A DNA stretch of 64,000 nucleotides, from positions 2,625,617-2,689,616 of the forward strand of contig NZ_CP013251.1 of the NCBI RefSeq assembly GCF_001583435.1. Reading direction: 5' to 3'. Both the position numbers and the translations under genes were made by a program. Source of the stretch: Endozoicomonas montiporae CL-33. GTDB lineage: Bacteria; Pseudomonadota; Gammaproteobacteria; Pseudomonadales; Endozoicomonadaceae. This document shows, piece after piece, positions 51,416 to 62,274 of the stretch. The notes under the pieces are model-generated. The model was given only the letters and a program-made list of their open reading frames with translations, had not been told where the DNA came from and did no database searches. Positions within the stretch are counted from its first letter, which is position 1; each line of letters begins with the position of its first letter.

Positions 51416-51421
51416 ATTTTG

Positions 51422-52510
51422 TTAGCCCCGCGCCTCGAAATCGATTCGTGGGTCCACCATGACGTAGGTCAGATCACCAATCAGTTTGATCACCATGCCA
51501 ATCAGGGTAAAGATGAACAGCGAGCCAAATACGACCGGGTAATCGCGGTTAATGGCTGCTTCGTAGCCCAGTAATCCCAGGCCATCGAGGGAGAAGATAA
51601 TTTCAATCAGCAGTGAATTGGTAAACAAAATACCGATCAGCGCTGCCGGAAAACCGGAGATGACCAGCAGCATGGCGTTGCGGAAAATATGCCCGTAAAG
51701 CACCTTGCCTTCATCCAGTCCTTTTGCCCTTGCGGTTTGCACATACTGGCGATGGATCTCGTCAAGAAAGGAGTTCTTGGTCAGCATGGTCAGTGTGGCA
51801 AAGCCGCCTATTACCATACAGAAAATGGGCAAGATCATATGCCAGGCGTAATCCATGAGTTGCCCAAGGGTAGACAGGTCATCAAAGTTATCGGAGGTCA
51901 GTCCGCGCAGAGGGAAAATATTCCAGTAACTGCCACCGGCAAACAGGACAATCAGCAGAATCGCCAGTAGAAAGCTTGGAATAGCATAGCCGGTGGTGAT
52001 AATGGCACTGGTCCAGATATCAAACTTTGAGCCATGGCGAACCGCCTTGCGAATCCCCATAGGAATAGAGATCAGATAGATAATCAGTGTGCTCCACAAT
52101 CCCAGCGAGATGGAAACCGGCAATTTCTCAACAATCAGGTCAACCACTTTGGCATCCCGAAAAAACGAGTCGCCGAAGTCGAAACGCAGGTAGTTACCGA
52201 CCATCAGGAAGAAACGCTCGTAGGCGGGTTTATCAAAACCGTAGAGCTTTTCGATATCTTTGATCAGTTCCGGGTCAAGACCACGCCGACCTCGGTATTC
52301 ACCGGATTCATCCAGAGAAAACTGTTGCACTTCAGCACTGCTGGAGCCACCAATACGACTGATGGCGTTAATTTCAAACCCTTCCAGCTTGGCAATCATC
52401 TGCTCTACAGGGCCGCCGGGGGCGGCCTGTATGATGACAAAGTTCAGTAGCATGATACCAAACAGGGTGGGGATCATCAGCACCAGACGGCGCATTATGT
52501 AACTGTACAT
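51422..52510 (-). CDS. yejB: peptide ABC importer permease (YejB type)
   Basis: A 362-residue permease. It has [37 protein letters not shown] at the N-terminus (typical DppB/YejB start), a long periplasmic loop including [10 protein letters not shown], and five or more membrane segments. The EAA loop is [24 protein letters not shown]. Six bases before yejE. Confidence 0.93.
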   Translation of the reverse strand: MYSYIMRRLVLMIPTLFGIMLLNFVIIQAAPGGPVEQMIAKLEGFEINAISRIGGSSSAEVQQFSLDESGEYRGRRGLDPELIKDIEKLYGFDKPAYERFFLMVGNYLRFDFGDSFFRDAKVVDLIVEKLPVSISLGLWSTLIIYLISIPMGIRKAVRHGSKFDIWTSAIITTGYAIPSFLLAILLIVLFAGGSYWNIFPLRGLTSDNFDDLSTLGQLMDYAWHMILPIFCMVIGGFATLTMLTKNSFLDEIHRQYVQTARAKGLDEGKVLYGHIFRNAMLLVISGFPAALIGILFTNSLLIEIIFSLDGLGLLGYEAAINRDYPVVFGSLFIFTLIGMVIKLIGDLTYVMVDPRIDFEARG

Positions 52511-52524
52511 AAAAGAAACTCGTG

Positions 52525-54570
52525 TTAAGCGTTCTTCTTGCTCTTTCTCTTATTAAGAGTTTGTTTAAGAGTCCAGCCACCCAGTCCTGTCATCAGCAGA
52601 AGTACCAGCCACCAGAGTTTGTTGCCAGAGGTGTCGGTATCCGATGCGTCGGTATCAAAGGTGGTTTGCGTTTTATCGTCTGATGTTGCAACCGGCGTCA
52701 CCTCGGTTCCCATCCACCAACTGTCGAGGTCAAAATTATAAAGCTCTGGTGCTTTGGAACCTTCAACAGTGGGTTTAAACGGGTGCTCCAATGGCTGCCA
52801 GTAAGCGACGCGGACGCTGGGGTAGTAGAATTGTGGAATCATGTACTCGCCCCACAGTAACACCCGGTCAAGGGCTTTGGTGGCCGTTTCCAGTTCTTCG
52901 CGGGAATCGGCATTGATCAGGGTTTCAACCAGCTGGTCCACCACCGGATTCTTGATGCCGACATAGTTTCGGGAGCCCGGAACATCGGCGGATTCACTGC
53001 CCCAGAAATCCCGCTGTTCATTACCCGGAGAGCTGGACTGTCCATAACGGGCGACAATCATGTCGTAATCAAATTTGCGCAGCCGGTTGATGTATTGGGA
53101 AGCATCGACGACCCGAATGCTGGCATCGATGCCGAGTTGTTCAAGGTTCTTTTTAAAGGGCAGTGCAACCCGTTCCATGGAGGACTGCATCAGCAGAATT
53201 TCAAACCGGAAGGGTTCGCCTGTTTCATTTTTAAGCACGCCGCCTTCAAGATTCCAGCCAGCTTCTGACAGCAGGCTTAAGGAATTTCTTATCTGGCTGC
53301 GAATCTGACCGGAACCGTCATAGACAGGTAATGTATAAGGTTCAGTGAACAGGGCTTTTGGTAATTGATCGCGGAAAGGTTCCAGAAGCGCCAGCTCGTC
53401 GCCTTCAGGAATGCCGGTGGCACTCATGGTGGAATTGGCGAAGTAGCTGTTGGTTCGGTAGTAAGAGTCGAAGAACAGGTTGGTGTTTAGCCATTCGAAA
53501 TCCAGTGCGGCCATCAGGGCTTTCCGGACTTTGGGGTTCTGGAACAGTTCATGACGGGTATTGTAGGCAAACCCCTGCATACCCTGGGGTGAGAGTGTTT
53601 TAATACTTTCCAGTTTTAATTCACCGGCTCGTGTTGCGGGAATATCGTAGGCGGTTGCCCAGTTCAGCGCTGAGTATTCAAAACGCAGGTTGTATCTACC
53701 CGCTTTCATTGCCTGCAAAGCGACGTTTTCATCGCGGAAGTAGTCAAATTGTATCGTATCAAAGTTATACCGGCCGACATTGGCGGGCAGGTCTTTTGCC
53801 CAGTAGTCTTTCACGCGTTCATAAACAATACTGCGCCCGGAATCCACCGACCTTACCTTATAAGGGCCGCTGCCAAGGGGGACATTCATGTTGGCGGCTT
53901 CAAAATCGTTTTCTTCTTTTTCCCAGAAATGTTTAGGCAGAATGGTCAGCTGACTGATAATCAGTGGCAGTTCATAGTTGTCATTATGTTTGAACACAAA
54001 GCGGACGCTGTATTTGGACAAGGCTTCTGCTTTTTCTATATCGCCATAGTAAGCACGATAAAACGGAGCACCTTTTTCCAACAGAACATTCAGCGAAAAC
54101 ACAACGTCTTCAGCGGTGACAGGGTGTCCGTCATGAAAACGGGCTTCAGGGTTAAGATGAAAAGTGATGCTGCTGTTATCCGCAGCACGCTCGACGTACT
54201 TCGCCAGTAACGGGTACATGGTAAAGGGCTCATCGTAGCTGTTCGTCATCAGCGTATCGTAAAGATAACCCGTTGCCGCTACCGAGGTGCCTTTTTCAAT
54301 GAATGGATTCAGGCTGTCGAAGGTTCCCATGGCCGACATGCGAAGGTCGCCCCCTTTGGGAGCATCCGGATTAACGTAATCGTAATGCTTGAAACCTTCC
54401 TGATATTTGGGCGAGCCGTGCATGATCATGCTGGTCTGGCTGCCTTCCGGCCGTTCAAGCGTTGCCTCTGCAGAAAAAGCTGACAGCCCCAGGGTAAGAG
54501 CCAGACAGGTATGCACAAGCGCATTCCTGATGGGCAACAACCGGAGTGGAAATCTGTGCCGATGAATCAT
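52525..54570 (-). CDS. yejA: YejA-type extracellular solute-binding protein with C-terminal membrane anchor
   Basis: A 681-residue family-5 solute-binding protein with a signal peptide ([17 protein letters not shown]). Motifs are [55 protein letters not shown] and [23 protein letters not shown]. Unusually it ends with a Thr/Asp-rich spacer and a hydrophobic segment ([16 protein letters not shown]) followed by a Lys-rich tail. This should anchor the binding protein to the inner membrane. Its neighbour SBP lacks this. It lies 15 bases upstream of yejB in the operon. Confidence 0.9.
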   Translation of the reverse strand: MIHRHRFPLRLLPIRNALVHTCLALTLGLSAFSAEATLERPEGSQTSMIMHGSPKYQEGFKHYDYVNPDAPKGGDLRMSAMGTFDSLNPFIEKGTSVAATGYLYDTLMTNSYDEPFTMYPLLAKYVERAADNSSITFHLNPEARFHDGHPVTAEDVVFSLNVLLEKGAPFYRAYYGDIEKAEALSKYSVRFVFKHNDNYELPLIISQLTILPKHFWEKEENDFEAANMNVPLGSGPYKVRSVDSGRSIVYERVKDYWAKDLPANVGRYNFDTIQFDYFRDENVALQAMKAGRYNLRFEYSALNWATAYDIPATRAGELKLESIKTLSPQGMQGFAYNTRHELFQNPKVRKALMAALDFEWLNTNLFFDSYYRTNSYFANSTMSATGIPEGDELALLEPFRDQLPKALFTEPYTLPVYDGSGQIRSQIRNSLSLLSEAGWNLEGGVLKNETGEPFRFEILLMQSSMERVALPFKKNLEQLGIDASIRVVDASQYINRLRKFDYDMIVARYGQSSSPGNEQRDFWGSESADVPGSRNYVGIKNPVVDQLVETLINADSREELETATKALDRVLLWGEYMIPQFYYPSVRVAYWQPLEHPFKPTVEGSKAPELYNFDLDSWWMGTEVTPVATSDDKTQTTFDTDASDTDTSGNKLWWLVLLLMTGLGGWTLKQTLNKRKSKKNA

Positions 54571-54761
54571 AGTGGTCCTGAATGTATGGTCAGAGACATT
54601 TTGTCTTATATTGGAGAGGTTGTGCGTTAAAGAATGCCCTCTCGGACAGCTTCCCGGACAAGTAACCTCAATGATGTCTACGTATTAAAATGCAGTTCTA
54701 AGAATGCTTTAGAATGTGAGATGGTGCAAGCTGATAAGGGTTTCTCGCATGTAAATAGTGT

Positions 54762-56579
54762 TTACATTGATTGCCACCACCAGGTATCCAGACCACTTGC
54801 GTATTCTGGCGGTATTTTTGGATGTTTTAACCCTTTTTTATAGATAAAAGGCCAGTAGGGCAGATACCACTGGGGAATGGTGGCGTAATGCCACAGCACA
54901 ACCCGATCCAGGGCGCGGACTATGTCGATCAGCTCGTTTCGGTTTTCGGCCTTGATGGCTTTTTCGATCAGCGCATCCAGAACAGGCAGGCTGATGCCGG
55001 AAATATTCTTTCCTGCATGGGCTTTGGCGCTTTCGCTGCCCCAAAAACTTTTTAACTCGGTGGTGGGGGATATTCCGGGATAAAACCCGTGTATCACCAT
55101 GTCGAAATCAAATTCACGCAGACGGTTAATATACTGCGAGGTATCAATGGTGCTGATGCGCGCATGAATGCCCAGCAGTTTGAGGTTGTTGGCGAAAGGA
55201 AGGGCAAAACGCTCAAATTCCGGCTGTGAAAGAAGAATTTCAAACGTCATGGGCTCATTGGTTTGTCGATGCTTCAGTTTGCCGTCTTTTAATACCCAGC
55301 CAGCGTCCTTCAATAACTGTAACGCCAGTCGTTGATTATTGCGCCAGTTGCCACTGCCGTCTGTCCTGGCGGGTTGAAATACCCGGGTAAACACTTCTTC
55401 TGGCAATTCTTTATGCCAGGGTGACAGCAGTTTTATTTCATTGGCCGAGGGCAGGGCATCGGCGGCCAGTTCGGAGTTAGAGAATAAGCTGTAAGCCTGT
55501 TTGTAAGTATCGTAATACAGGTGCTTGTTAATCCATTGGAAGTCCAGTGCCAGACTGATGGCCTGTCTCAGGCGCCGGTCGGCAAACTTTGCTTTTCTCA
55601 AATTGAACACAAAGGCACGCATGCCCAGGGAACTGTTTGGGACCGCTTCCTGAATGATTTCTCCTTTGTCCAGTCGCTTGCCTTTGTAGCCTTCCACCCA
55701 GTTTTTCGGGTTGCCATCCACCCTCAGGTCATAGGCTCCCTGTTTGAATGCTTCCAGAGCTATCTGATCGTCACGGTAATAATCGATGCGGACTTCATCG
55801 AAGTTATGGCGGCCTTTGTTAACGGGCAAATTTGCAGCCCAGTAATGTTTCACGCGCTCATAAGTTACCTGATGTCCTGCCTGAAAGTCTTTGATTTTAA
55901 AAGGACCACTGGCTAATGGAGGGTTAAGGTCGGCAATGGCAATATTATTGTCTGGTCTAGTCCAGAAATGCTTTGGCAGCACCCTTAACTGGGACAATCT
56001 CAACAACAATGGCTTGCTCTGGGGACGGGAAAAACGAAACTCTACCCGGTGTCGGCTGGTGGCTTTTACGGATGAAACATCGGCATAAAGATGTCGGTAA
56101 TGGGGAGGGCCTTTTTCTCTGAGCGTTTCAAAGGTATACACGACATCGTCCGCTGTTATTGGAGCATTGTCGTGAAATCGGGCGTCTGGATGAAGGTTGT
56201 AGGCGACCCAGCTAAGGTCTTGCGGGTATTCAATGGACTGAGCGATCAGCCCGTAAACAGTGTAAGGTTCGTCACCGGCACGCACCATCAGAGAGTCATA
56301 AAGAAAGTAGCTGTCGGCTGCCCAGTTACCTTTAGGGGCAAAGGTATTGAATGTATCAAATGAACCGGTAGCGGCTTTTCGCAGCGTTCCACCTTTGGGG
56401 GCATCAGGGTTGGTGTAGCCAAAGTGCGTAAAATTGGCAGGATATTTAAATTCATCGTACATACTCATGGCATGGGAACGAGTGACTTTTTCGTTTGCCT
56501 GCAATGTGTTTGGGACAAGGGCTGTTAACAATAGCCACCCATAGACCAAGGAGGCGGGTAGAAAAAAAACAATGTTCAT
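54762..56579 (-). CDS. second YejA-type extracellular solute-binding protein
   Basis: A 605-residue family-5 binding protein with signal peptide (MNIVFFLPASLVYGWLLLTALVPNTLQA–NEK). It shares [58 protein letters not shown] and RAFVFNLRKAKFADRRLRQAIS with the adjacent gene but has no C-terminal anchor. It probably arose by duplication and diverged, giving the importer two specificities. The 191-base gap to the next SBP gene allows a separate promoter. Confidence 0.9.
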   Translation of the reverse strand: MNIVFFLPASLVYGWLLLTALVPNTLQANEKVTRSHAMSMYDEFKYPANFTHFGYTNPDAPKGGTLRKAATGSFDTFNTFAPKGNWAADSYFLYDSLMVRAGDEPYTVYGLIAQSIEYPQDLSWVAYNLHPDARFHDNAPITADDVVYTFETLREKGPPHYRHLYADVSSVKATSRHRVEFRFSRPQSKPLLLRLSQLRVLPKHFWTRPDNNIAIADLNPPLASGPFKIKDFQAGHQVTYERVKHYWAANLPVNKGRHNFDEVRIDYYRDDQIALEAFKQGAYDLRVDGNPKNWVEGYKGKRLDKGEIIQEAVPNSSLGMRAFVFNLRKAKFADRRLRQAISLALDFQWINKHLYYDTYKQAYSLFSNSELAADALPSANEIKLLSPWHKELPEEVFTRVFQPARTDGSGNWRNNQRLALQLLKDAGWVLKDGKLKHRQTNEPMTFEILLSQPEFERFALPFANNLKLLGIHARISTIDTSQYINRLREFDFDMVIHGFYPGISPTTELKSFWGSESAKAHAGKNISGISLPVLDALIEKAIKAENRNELIDIVRALDRVVLWHYATIPQWYLPYWPFIYKKGLKHPKIPPEYASGLDTWWWQSM

Positions 56580-56733
56580 TGGCAGAGTCCTGACCGGTGC
56601 GTTCAGGCTTTACATCGGCTTTCTGTGCGCATTTTGTAGAGAAACTTGTGATTCGTAGAAATACGTAACGCTAAAGGGTGATGTTGGTATCTGACGCAGC
56701 TTGTTGATCTGTGACAAATAAATATTTTCAGGT

Positions 56734-57111
56734 ATGGGTAATGTTGAGCCCAACAAGAAAGGGAACAGAGGTTCTCTTTTTATAAAAGTTGAATGTAACC
56801 GGTTAGGCTGGCGTGGTTATGCAAAATTCGACGGTTTGCCAGAACATACCCGGTTTATCTGGCAGGTTGAAACCGGCTATGTTGATCCATCTTTCAGCCC
56901 AAGATCCGGTTCCTATTTTGGTGAGCGTGATACGTTTGTAGGCTTTGACAGTCAGAAATTCGGTCTGGTCCGCGCAGGTCGGGTGTTAACACCAATATAC
57001 GAGCTGGTTGACTGGCCCGGATCAAACCCGGGTTTGGGTGATGTCTGGGACTGGGGTGGATACATCGGTGGTCGTAAGCATAATGATCGTCAGTCCGATA
57101 CAATTCGCTGG
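56734..57111 (+). pseudogene. gram-negative porin fragment truncated by IS110
   Basis: The stretch RLGWRGYAKF, TRFIWQVETG, FGERDTFVGF, VRAGRVLTPIYELVDWPGSN, WDWGGYIGG and RQSDTIRW is the N-terminal beta-barrel part of a Porin_4-type outer-membrane porin. There is no signal peptide at the start (MGNVEPNKKG), so the 5' end is already lost. At about 57112 the sequence switches in mid-gene to IS110 sequence, giving a spurious tail ICSAASC. The rest of the barrel is absent. Confidence 0.75.
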
Positions 57112-57846
57112 ATTTGCTCTGCGGCAAGCTGTTGAACTTTACGATACTTATGATGAAAAAATCAGGGCTTGTGACAAAGCTCTGGAACAGAAGCTCAACA
57201 CATTTGACAGCAAAGATGATAAAGACTCTCAAAAGCCTTCTACGCCAGATAAGCCTTCAAAAAAACGGAAGTCCCGTTGCGCTCCAGACTTTGATGTGCG
57301 TTCAGAGCTCAACCGGGTGAGCGGTGTCGATCTGACTGATATCGACGGCATCGACGAAATTACGGCTCTGAAGATTGTTTCAGAAATCGGTTTGGATATG
57401 AGTCGATGGCCTTCCGCTAAACATTTTGCCTCCTGGTTAGGGCTCTGTCCCGGAACCAAAATATCCGGTGGTAAAGTTCTGAACCGGAAAACCAAGCGTT
57501 TGCCAGGCGCAGCCGCAACAGCATTCAGGTTGGCGGCTTATGCACTGGCCAACTCAAAAAGCGCCCTGGGTGCCTATTACCGTAGAATGCGAAGCAAGCT
57601 TGGTGCTCCAAAGGCGATTACGGCAACAGCACATAAGCTGGCAAGGCTGGTTTACAGTATGCTCAAACATGGGAGTCAGTATGTAGATGAAGGTCAGGAA
57701 TATTTTGAGCAGCGTTACAGAGAAAGAGTTTTAAAAACCCTGAAGCAGAAGGCTAAAGATATGGGCTTCACATTAACGCCGGTTGAAACCGCCGTCGGTT
57801 AGGGTTGTTTTAGCAACCGGCGAGCTCATGGGGAGTTACTCAGAAG
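57112..57846 (+). mobile_element. IS110-family element, copy 3 (5'-truncated)
   Basis: Matches the transposase 3' half and right end of copies 1 and 2, in the opposite orientation, ending at CAGAAG(T). It begins inside the transposase at FALRQAVELYDTYDEK, so the DEDD domain and non-coding left end are missing. The remaining frame is intact to the normal stop (57800-57802), with a few substitutions (DEITALK, YALANSKSA). It cannot transpose on its own. Confidence 0.85.
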
Positions 57847-58123
57847 TGCGGGATTAGCTGATATATATAACTTCTTGCAAATTTTTAGATATTGATTTTA
57901 TCCAATCATATTAATAGAGAATATAATCTTGATCCGTAACTTTCTTAAAATGATGGACTGATTGTTAATCAGTCCGCTATCTGGATAGAGGTTTTGAGAA
58001 ACCAAATAGGCAGAGGGAATAGGCTTAGTGCCTGTGGGATCAGCATTATCCTGCTATTCAGTGGCTGTTATTGTGTGATACAAGTACGAAAGTCAAAACA
58101 AGTGTCATATCAGGTATTATTTT
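57847..58123. other. AT-rich intergenic stretch upstream of polB
   Basis: No gene seen. GGACTGATT–GTT–AATCAGTCC at 57954-57974 is a perfect 9-bp hairpin without a T-run. The region is markedly AT-rich compared with neighbours and presumably holds the former polB promoter. Confidence 0.4.
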
Positions 58124-58691
58124 TTGAGCAATACCAAGCAGGTTGTGCAGCAAGGCTTTGTGCTTAACCGGAACAGCTGGGACAGCAAAGGACATACTGT
58201 CATCTCGCTGTGGGTCATTACTGACAGTGGGCCTGCCCGACTGGTGATAGAACATGAAAAACCAGTCTTCTTCATAGAATCCATCAATCAGAACACTGCG
58301 AGTGATGTATTGCAGACTGAAGGAACAGCTCATGATTCGAAGCCCCTGAGCCTGACCACCTTCGAACATCAGCCAGTCACAGCCTTCTATTTTTATACTC
58401 TCGATGCTTTTTATCGTGGACAGGAACACATCAAAAGAAACGGTATCACGGTGTTGGAAGGTGATATTCGTCTGCATGAGCGTTATCTGATGGAACGGTT
58501 TGTTTACGGCAGTCTTTGTTTTGTGGGAACTCCGGTTAACAGGCAAGATTTCACTGAGTACCGTGATGTACGCATCAAACCTTCCGAATACCGTCCGGCA
58601 TTCAAGGTTATCTCGCTGGATTTAGAGTGTTCTGCAAAGGGGGAGTTGTATTCTATCGGTTTATCAGGCTGCCAGTCTGATAGTGGCATTA
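58124..58691 (+). pseudogene. polB: DNA polymerase II, N-terminal fragment
   Basis: About 189 residues of a family-B DNA polymerase resembling E. coli Pol II: QQGFVLNRNSWD, ITVLEGDIRLHERYLMERFVYG and the Exo I motif VISLDLECSAKGELYSIGLSG (D-x-E). Pol II is an SOS-linked repair polymerase. The gene is broken into three parts (here, 60385-61583 and about 62366-62979). The first break is an IS3-type element flanked by 13-bp direct repeats GATAGTGGCATTA (58679 and 60372), both in frame. Deleting between them restores DSGIIDRV and the spacing of the E. coli protein. Confidence 0.88.
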
Positions 58692-58764
58692 CCCCCTGTG
58701 TCAGCATAGTTGTCACCTCTTCTGATTTTTAAAAATCTCACAGGGGACGGTCAGTGAGCAATCA

Positions 58765-59274
58765 ATGGCCAGCTATTCAGAAGAGTTGAAGCAGTCCGTC
58801 ATTCAGAAGATGATGCCACCTAATAATACGCCTGTATCGCAGTTGGTTCGTGAAACAGGTATCTCTAACTGGACTCTATACAGTTGGCGAAAAAAAGCGT
58901 TATCGCAAGGAGTGCCCGTGCCTGGCAACGGTAAAAATCCAGACCTATGGACACCTGAAAATCAGTTAGCTGTCATCATTGAAACAGCGGCATTAAATCA
59001 AGCTGAACTGGCTGAATACTGTCGTAAGAAAGGCCTGTTTGCTGAACAAATCCAACAGTGGAAAGAAGGCTTTATCAATCGTAGCCCGGCACAACCTGAA
59101 AGTCAGTCGAGTCAGCGTAAAAAGCTGTCTGACGAACACAAAAAAGACAAGCAAACGATTAAAAAACTGGAACGCGAACTCAAGCGCAAGGACAAGGCGT
59201 TAGCAGAGACTGCTGCCTTGCTGGTACTCACAAAAAAGGCCCAAGAGATCTGGGGGGAGCCAGAGGACGATTAG
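58765..59274 (+). CDS. IS3-family transposase OrfA
   Basis: A 169-residue DNA-binding subunit. An N-terminal helix-turn-helix (YSEELKQSVIQKMM, SQLVRETGISNWTLYSWRKKA) is followed by a second HTH-like segment (LAEYCRKKGLFAEQIQQWK). A C-terminal coiled coil (DKQTIKKLERELKRKDKALAE) comes last. The AAAAAAG heptamer at 59232-59238 is in the A-AAA-AAG phase and would allow a -1 shift into orfB, which is open in that frame from there. Confidence 0.85.
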   Translation: MASYSEELKQSVIQKMMPPNNTPVSQLVRETGISNWTLYSWRKKALSQGVPVPGNGKNPDLWTPENQLAVIIETAALNQAELAEYCRKKGLFAEQIQQWKEGFINRSPAQPESQSSQRKKLSDEHKKDKQTIKKLERELKRKDKALAETAALLVLTKKAQEIWGEPEDD

Positions 59275-60334
59275 TTTCCCTTCCGGATCGACAGAACGCA
59301 GTAAAACTGATTGAGCATGCCGTCAGTGATGGTGCTCGCCAATCAAAAGCTTGTCAGGTTATCGGGCTGTCAGAAAGAACCATTCAGCGATGGACGCAGG
59401 AGGGTACAGTGATACCTGACAACCGAAAAAATGCCGACAGGCCAGAACCAGCGAATAAGCTTTCAGATGCTGAGCGACAGGCGATCATAGATGTCTCTAA
59501 CAGCGAGCGTTTCAAGAGCCTTCCTCCCAGTCAGATTGTTCCTGCACTGGCTGATGAAGGTGAGTACCTTGCGTCTGAGCGGACATTTTACCGAGTGCTC
59601 CATGAAGCGGGCCAGCAGAATCGCCGTGGGAAGGCTGCCAGACCTAATCGACATAAGCCGACCTCTTATTGTGCAACAGGCCCTAATCAGGTGTGGACCT
59701 GGGATATCACGTATTTAAGGTCTCCGGTAAGGGGCCAGTTCTACTACCTGTATCTCGTGATAGACATCTATAGCCGTATGATTGTCACTTGGGAAGTTCA
59801 TGAAGTTGAGTCAGCTGAGTATGCATCCGAAATGATCACGAAAGCTTGTATAAAACGGGGTATCGGGCGATGGAGTCACCGTTGGTTTTACACTCTGATA
59901 ATGGCAGTGCAATGAAGGGCGGAACGATGCTGTCAACGCTGCAAAGTCTGGGCGTGGTGACCTCTTTCAGTCGCCCACGGGTCAGTGATGACAATCCATA
60001 TTCTGAGGCTATATTCAGAACATTGAAGTACCGGCCTGGTTACCCCCGAAGTCCGTTTGCAGATCTGGAAGCTGCACGCAACTGGGTACATGGCTTCACT
60101 CAGTGGTACAACGAAGAGCATAAGCACAGCGGGCTGAAATTTCTGACACCAGCCCAGAGACACAGGGGAGAAGCGAATGAGCTTCTAAATAATCGTAAAG
60201 AGGTTTACGAACTTGCAAAGCAGCGTCATCCGGAGCGTTGGGGAAAGCGTTCAACAAGAGACTGGAATCTTGACTGTGAAGTCTGGTTGAATCCGGACAG
60301 GTCGATCACTGGTCAACAAAAGGAAGTTGCGTAA
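59239..60334 (+). pseudogene. IS3-family transposase OrfB, frameshifted
   Basis: An rve-type integrase core. An HTH-containing N-terminus (KACQVIGLSERTIQRW, PSQIVPALADEGEYLASERTFYRVL) is followed by DDE residues: Asp in WTWDITYLRSP, Asp in LHSDNGSAMKGGTM, Glu in SDDNPYSEAIFRTLK. The frame reading CIKRGIG near 59865 shifts by one base to continue as AMESPLVLHSDNGS in another frame. The catalytic core is therefore split and the gene is broken. Confidence 0.85.
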
Positions 60335-60384
60335 GATGAGGCGACAACTTTGTTGACAAATACCGATTATGGATAGTGGCATTA

Positions 60385-61583
60385 TTGATCGTGTCATTAT
60401 GATTGGTGAGCCACAACCGGATAGTCCGGACTGGATTCAATGGGTCAATGATGAATTATCTCTGCTGAAGTCCTTTGAGCAGGCTATTGAACAGCGTGAC
60501 CCGGATATTATTATTGGCTGGAATGTTATTAACTTTGACTGTCGTCTGTTATTAAAGCGATCTGGAAAATACGGCATTACCCTCAAGATTGGCAGGAATC
60601 GACAGGCTGCCCGCTGGCGTGAACGTAGCGAAACACAGCAGGGGTTTATTACTGTTCCCGGGCGGATAGTCATCGATGGCATTGATGCCTTAAAGTCTGC
60701 CACTTACCAGTTTGATAGTTTCAGTCTGGAAGCAGTTGCAAGGCAGTTGTTGGCTAAAGGCAAGGATACGGAAGATGTTGATAACCGAATGGCTATCATC
60801 GAACACGACTTTCACCACAACAAAGTCAAACTGGCAAACTATAACCTTCAAGACTGTCGCTTGGTAGAAGAAATATTCGACCACACCCGTGTACTGGATT
60901 TTCTTCGCCTGCGTAGCCAGCTAACTGGACTGGAGCTGGATCGTTTGGGTGGCTCAGTAGCAGCATTTAGCAATCAGTACCTGCCCAAGCTACACAGGGC
61001 TGGGTACATTGCGCCCAATTTACCCGAAAACGGAGGACTCGCCAGCCCGGGTGGTTATGTGATGGATTCAAGGCCGGGTCTGTATAGAAATGTTCTGGTT
61101 CTCGATTTCAAAAGCCTTTATCCCTCCATTATCAGAACATTTAAAATTGATCCTGTAGGATTGGTCGAAGGATTAAAAAATCCTGATGATACGATTCCCG
61201 GTTTTCGTGGTGCCCGCTTTTCCAGAGATAACCACTTTCTGCCCGGCATCATTACTTCTCTGTGGCTACAACGAGACGAAGCAAAAAAACAAAAAGACTC
61301 CGCTCGCTCACAGGCAATCAAGATTCTGATGAATTCGTTCTATGGTGTTCTTGGTTCTGGTGGTTGCCGGTTTTACGACACGCGTCTAGCCAGTTCAATA
61401 ACGCTGCGTGGGCATGAAATTATGCAGCAAACCGCTCGCTGGATAGAGGCGGCCGGATATCAGGTGATCTATGGCGATACAGATTCAACGTTTGTTTTAC
61501 TTGAAGCTTCATTATCACCTGAAGAAGCCGAGAAGACAGGGCAATCTCTGGCCAGAAGTATCAATGATTACTGGCAACAGACA
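60385..61583 (+). pseudogene. polB: DNA polymerase II, central fragment
   Basis: About 400 residues. Exo II is DPDIIIGWNVINFDCRLL and Exo III is ANYNLQDCRLVEEIF. The polymerase motifs are A VLDFKSLYPSIIRTF, B KILMNSFYGVLG and C YGDTDSTF, all catalytic residues preserved. An ATG at 60369 could restart translation, but N-terminal and thumb regions are detached. The fragment runs into the antisense group II intron at about 61584 after SINDYWQQTI, giving an unrelated tail to 61667. Confidence 0.88.
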
Positions 61584-62274
61584 ATCGGGATAGGGTGGAG
61601 CCTCGCGGCTCCACTCCTCCCACAACACCCAGCGTACGGGTCCGTACTGGGCGTTTCGGTTAGTTAAGCGTCTACCATCAGCACAAACATGACAATGGAA
61701 GGGTCAGTGATACAAGACATATGACTCACACCACCCGCCGGGCTTTTGTAATCCTGTAATGCCGATATAGTCTCAGCTCTTATGACCTTGCAGCTTTCGG
61801 TTCCGCCGTCACCGCTTGGCATGAGCACCAGTGTTTGCTGGCCTTTGTCTGCGTCCGATATATCGAGAAACAGAAACTAATCACCGCTCTAACCGTTCAG
61901 GCCTTCACTGACTTCGCCAGCTACTATGCCGTCTGCTGACTTCTGTATGGCGATCAGGACATCTTACGATGACCTCAGTCTGAAATATCAGACACCAGAC
62001 AGACCTCCCGAGGTAAGTTACACCGCCTTCCCTGCACAACTGCCGGATTTACTGTCCGAGTGTCCGGATGAGTATGGGACTTCGTCATCACATGCTGACT
62101 CGTCCTCACGCAGACAGCCTCATATCCGATTTCTATTCGTCAGCTCGCAGTTTTGCTCCACACTGCCTTCAGTCTGCACCTCGCGATACAAACCTTGTGC
62201 TTCGCTAGCCCTTCGCCCTCATCTGGCTGGGCAGGGGACTTTCACCCCCAAGCTGTGCAACATGCTCGGCACAC
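61584..62274 (-). mobile_element. ORF-less group II intron (or intron remnant) inserted antisense in polB
   Basis: Read on the minus strand, the segment begins GTGTGCCGAGCATG (GUGYG-type 5' end). It continues with GGGGGTGAAAGTCCCC and further domain-I-like sequence (GGAGGTCTG). It ends with a domain-V/VI-like run: CGCCCAGTACGG...CCGTACGCTGGG, TGTTGTGGGAGG, then the hairpin GTGGAGCC–GCGA–GGCTCCAC and CCTATCCCGAT at the 3' end. This order matches bacterial group II introns. No reverse-transcriptase frame is present on either strand, so it would need a helper protein or be dead. Boundaries are approximate. Confidence 0.6.

Larger units (their letters stand above)
58699..60358 (+). mobile_element. 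IS3-family element inside polB (decayed)
   Basis: About 1.66 kb. Left end TGTCAGCATAGTTGTCACCTC matches the reversed right end TGTCAACAAAGTTGTCGCCTC, which are good terminal inverted repeats. It carries orfA and orfB joined by an IS3-type slippery heptamer A-AAA-AAG. orfB has an additional frameshift, so the element is inactive. In-frame 13-bp direct repeats lie just outside the ends, at 7 bases on the left and 13 on the right. Confidence 0.82.

Noticed and set aside
54634..54760. Possible fragment of a palindromic repeat (CTCGGACAGCTTCCCGG) between the two solute-binding protein genes
   Set aside because: A single short match to the repeat end at 48428; no second arm, so not reported as a repeat.
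57008..57802. Full transposase of 264 residues
   Set aside because: Its N-terminal 35 residues are out-of-frame porin sequence; the true content is the C-terminal half of the IS110 transposase only.
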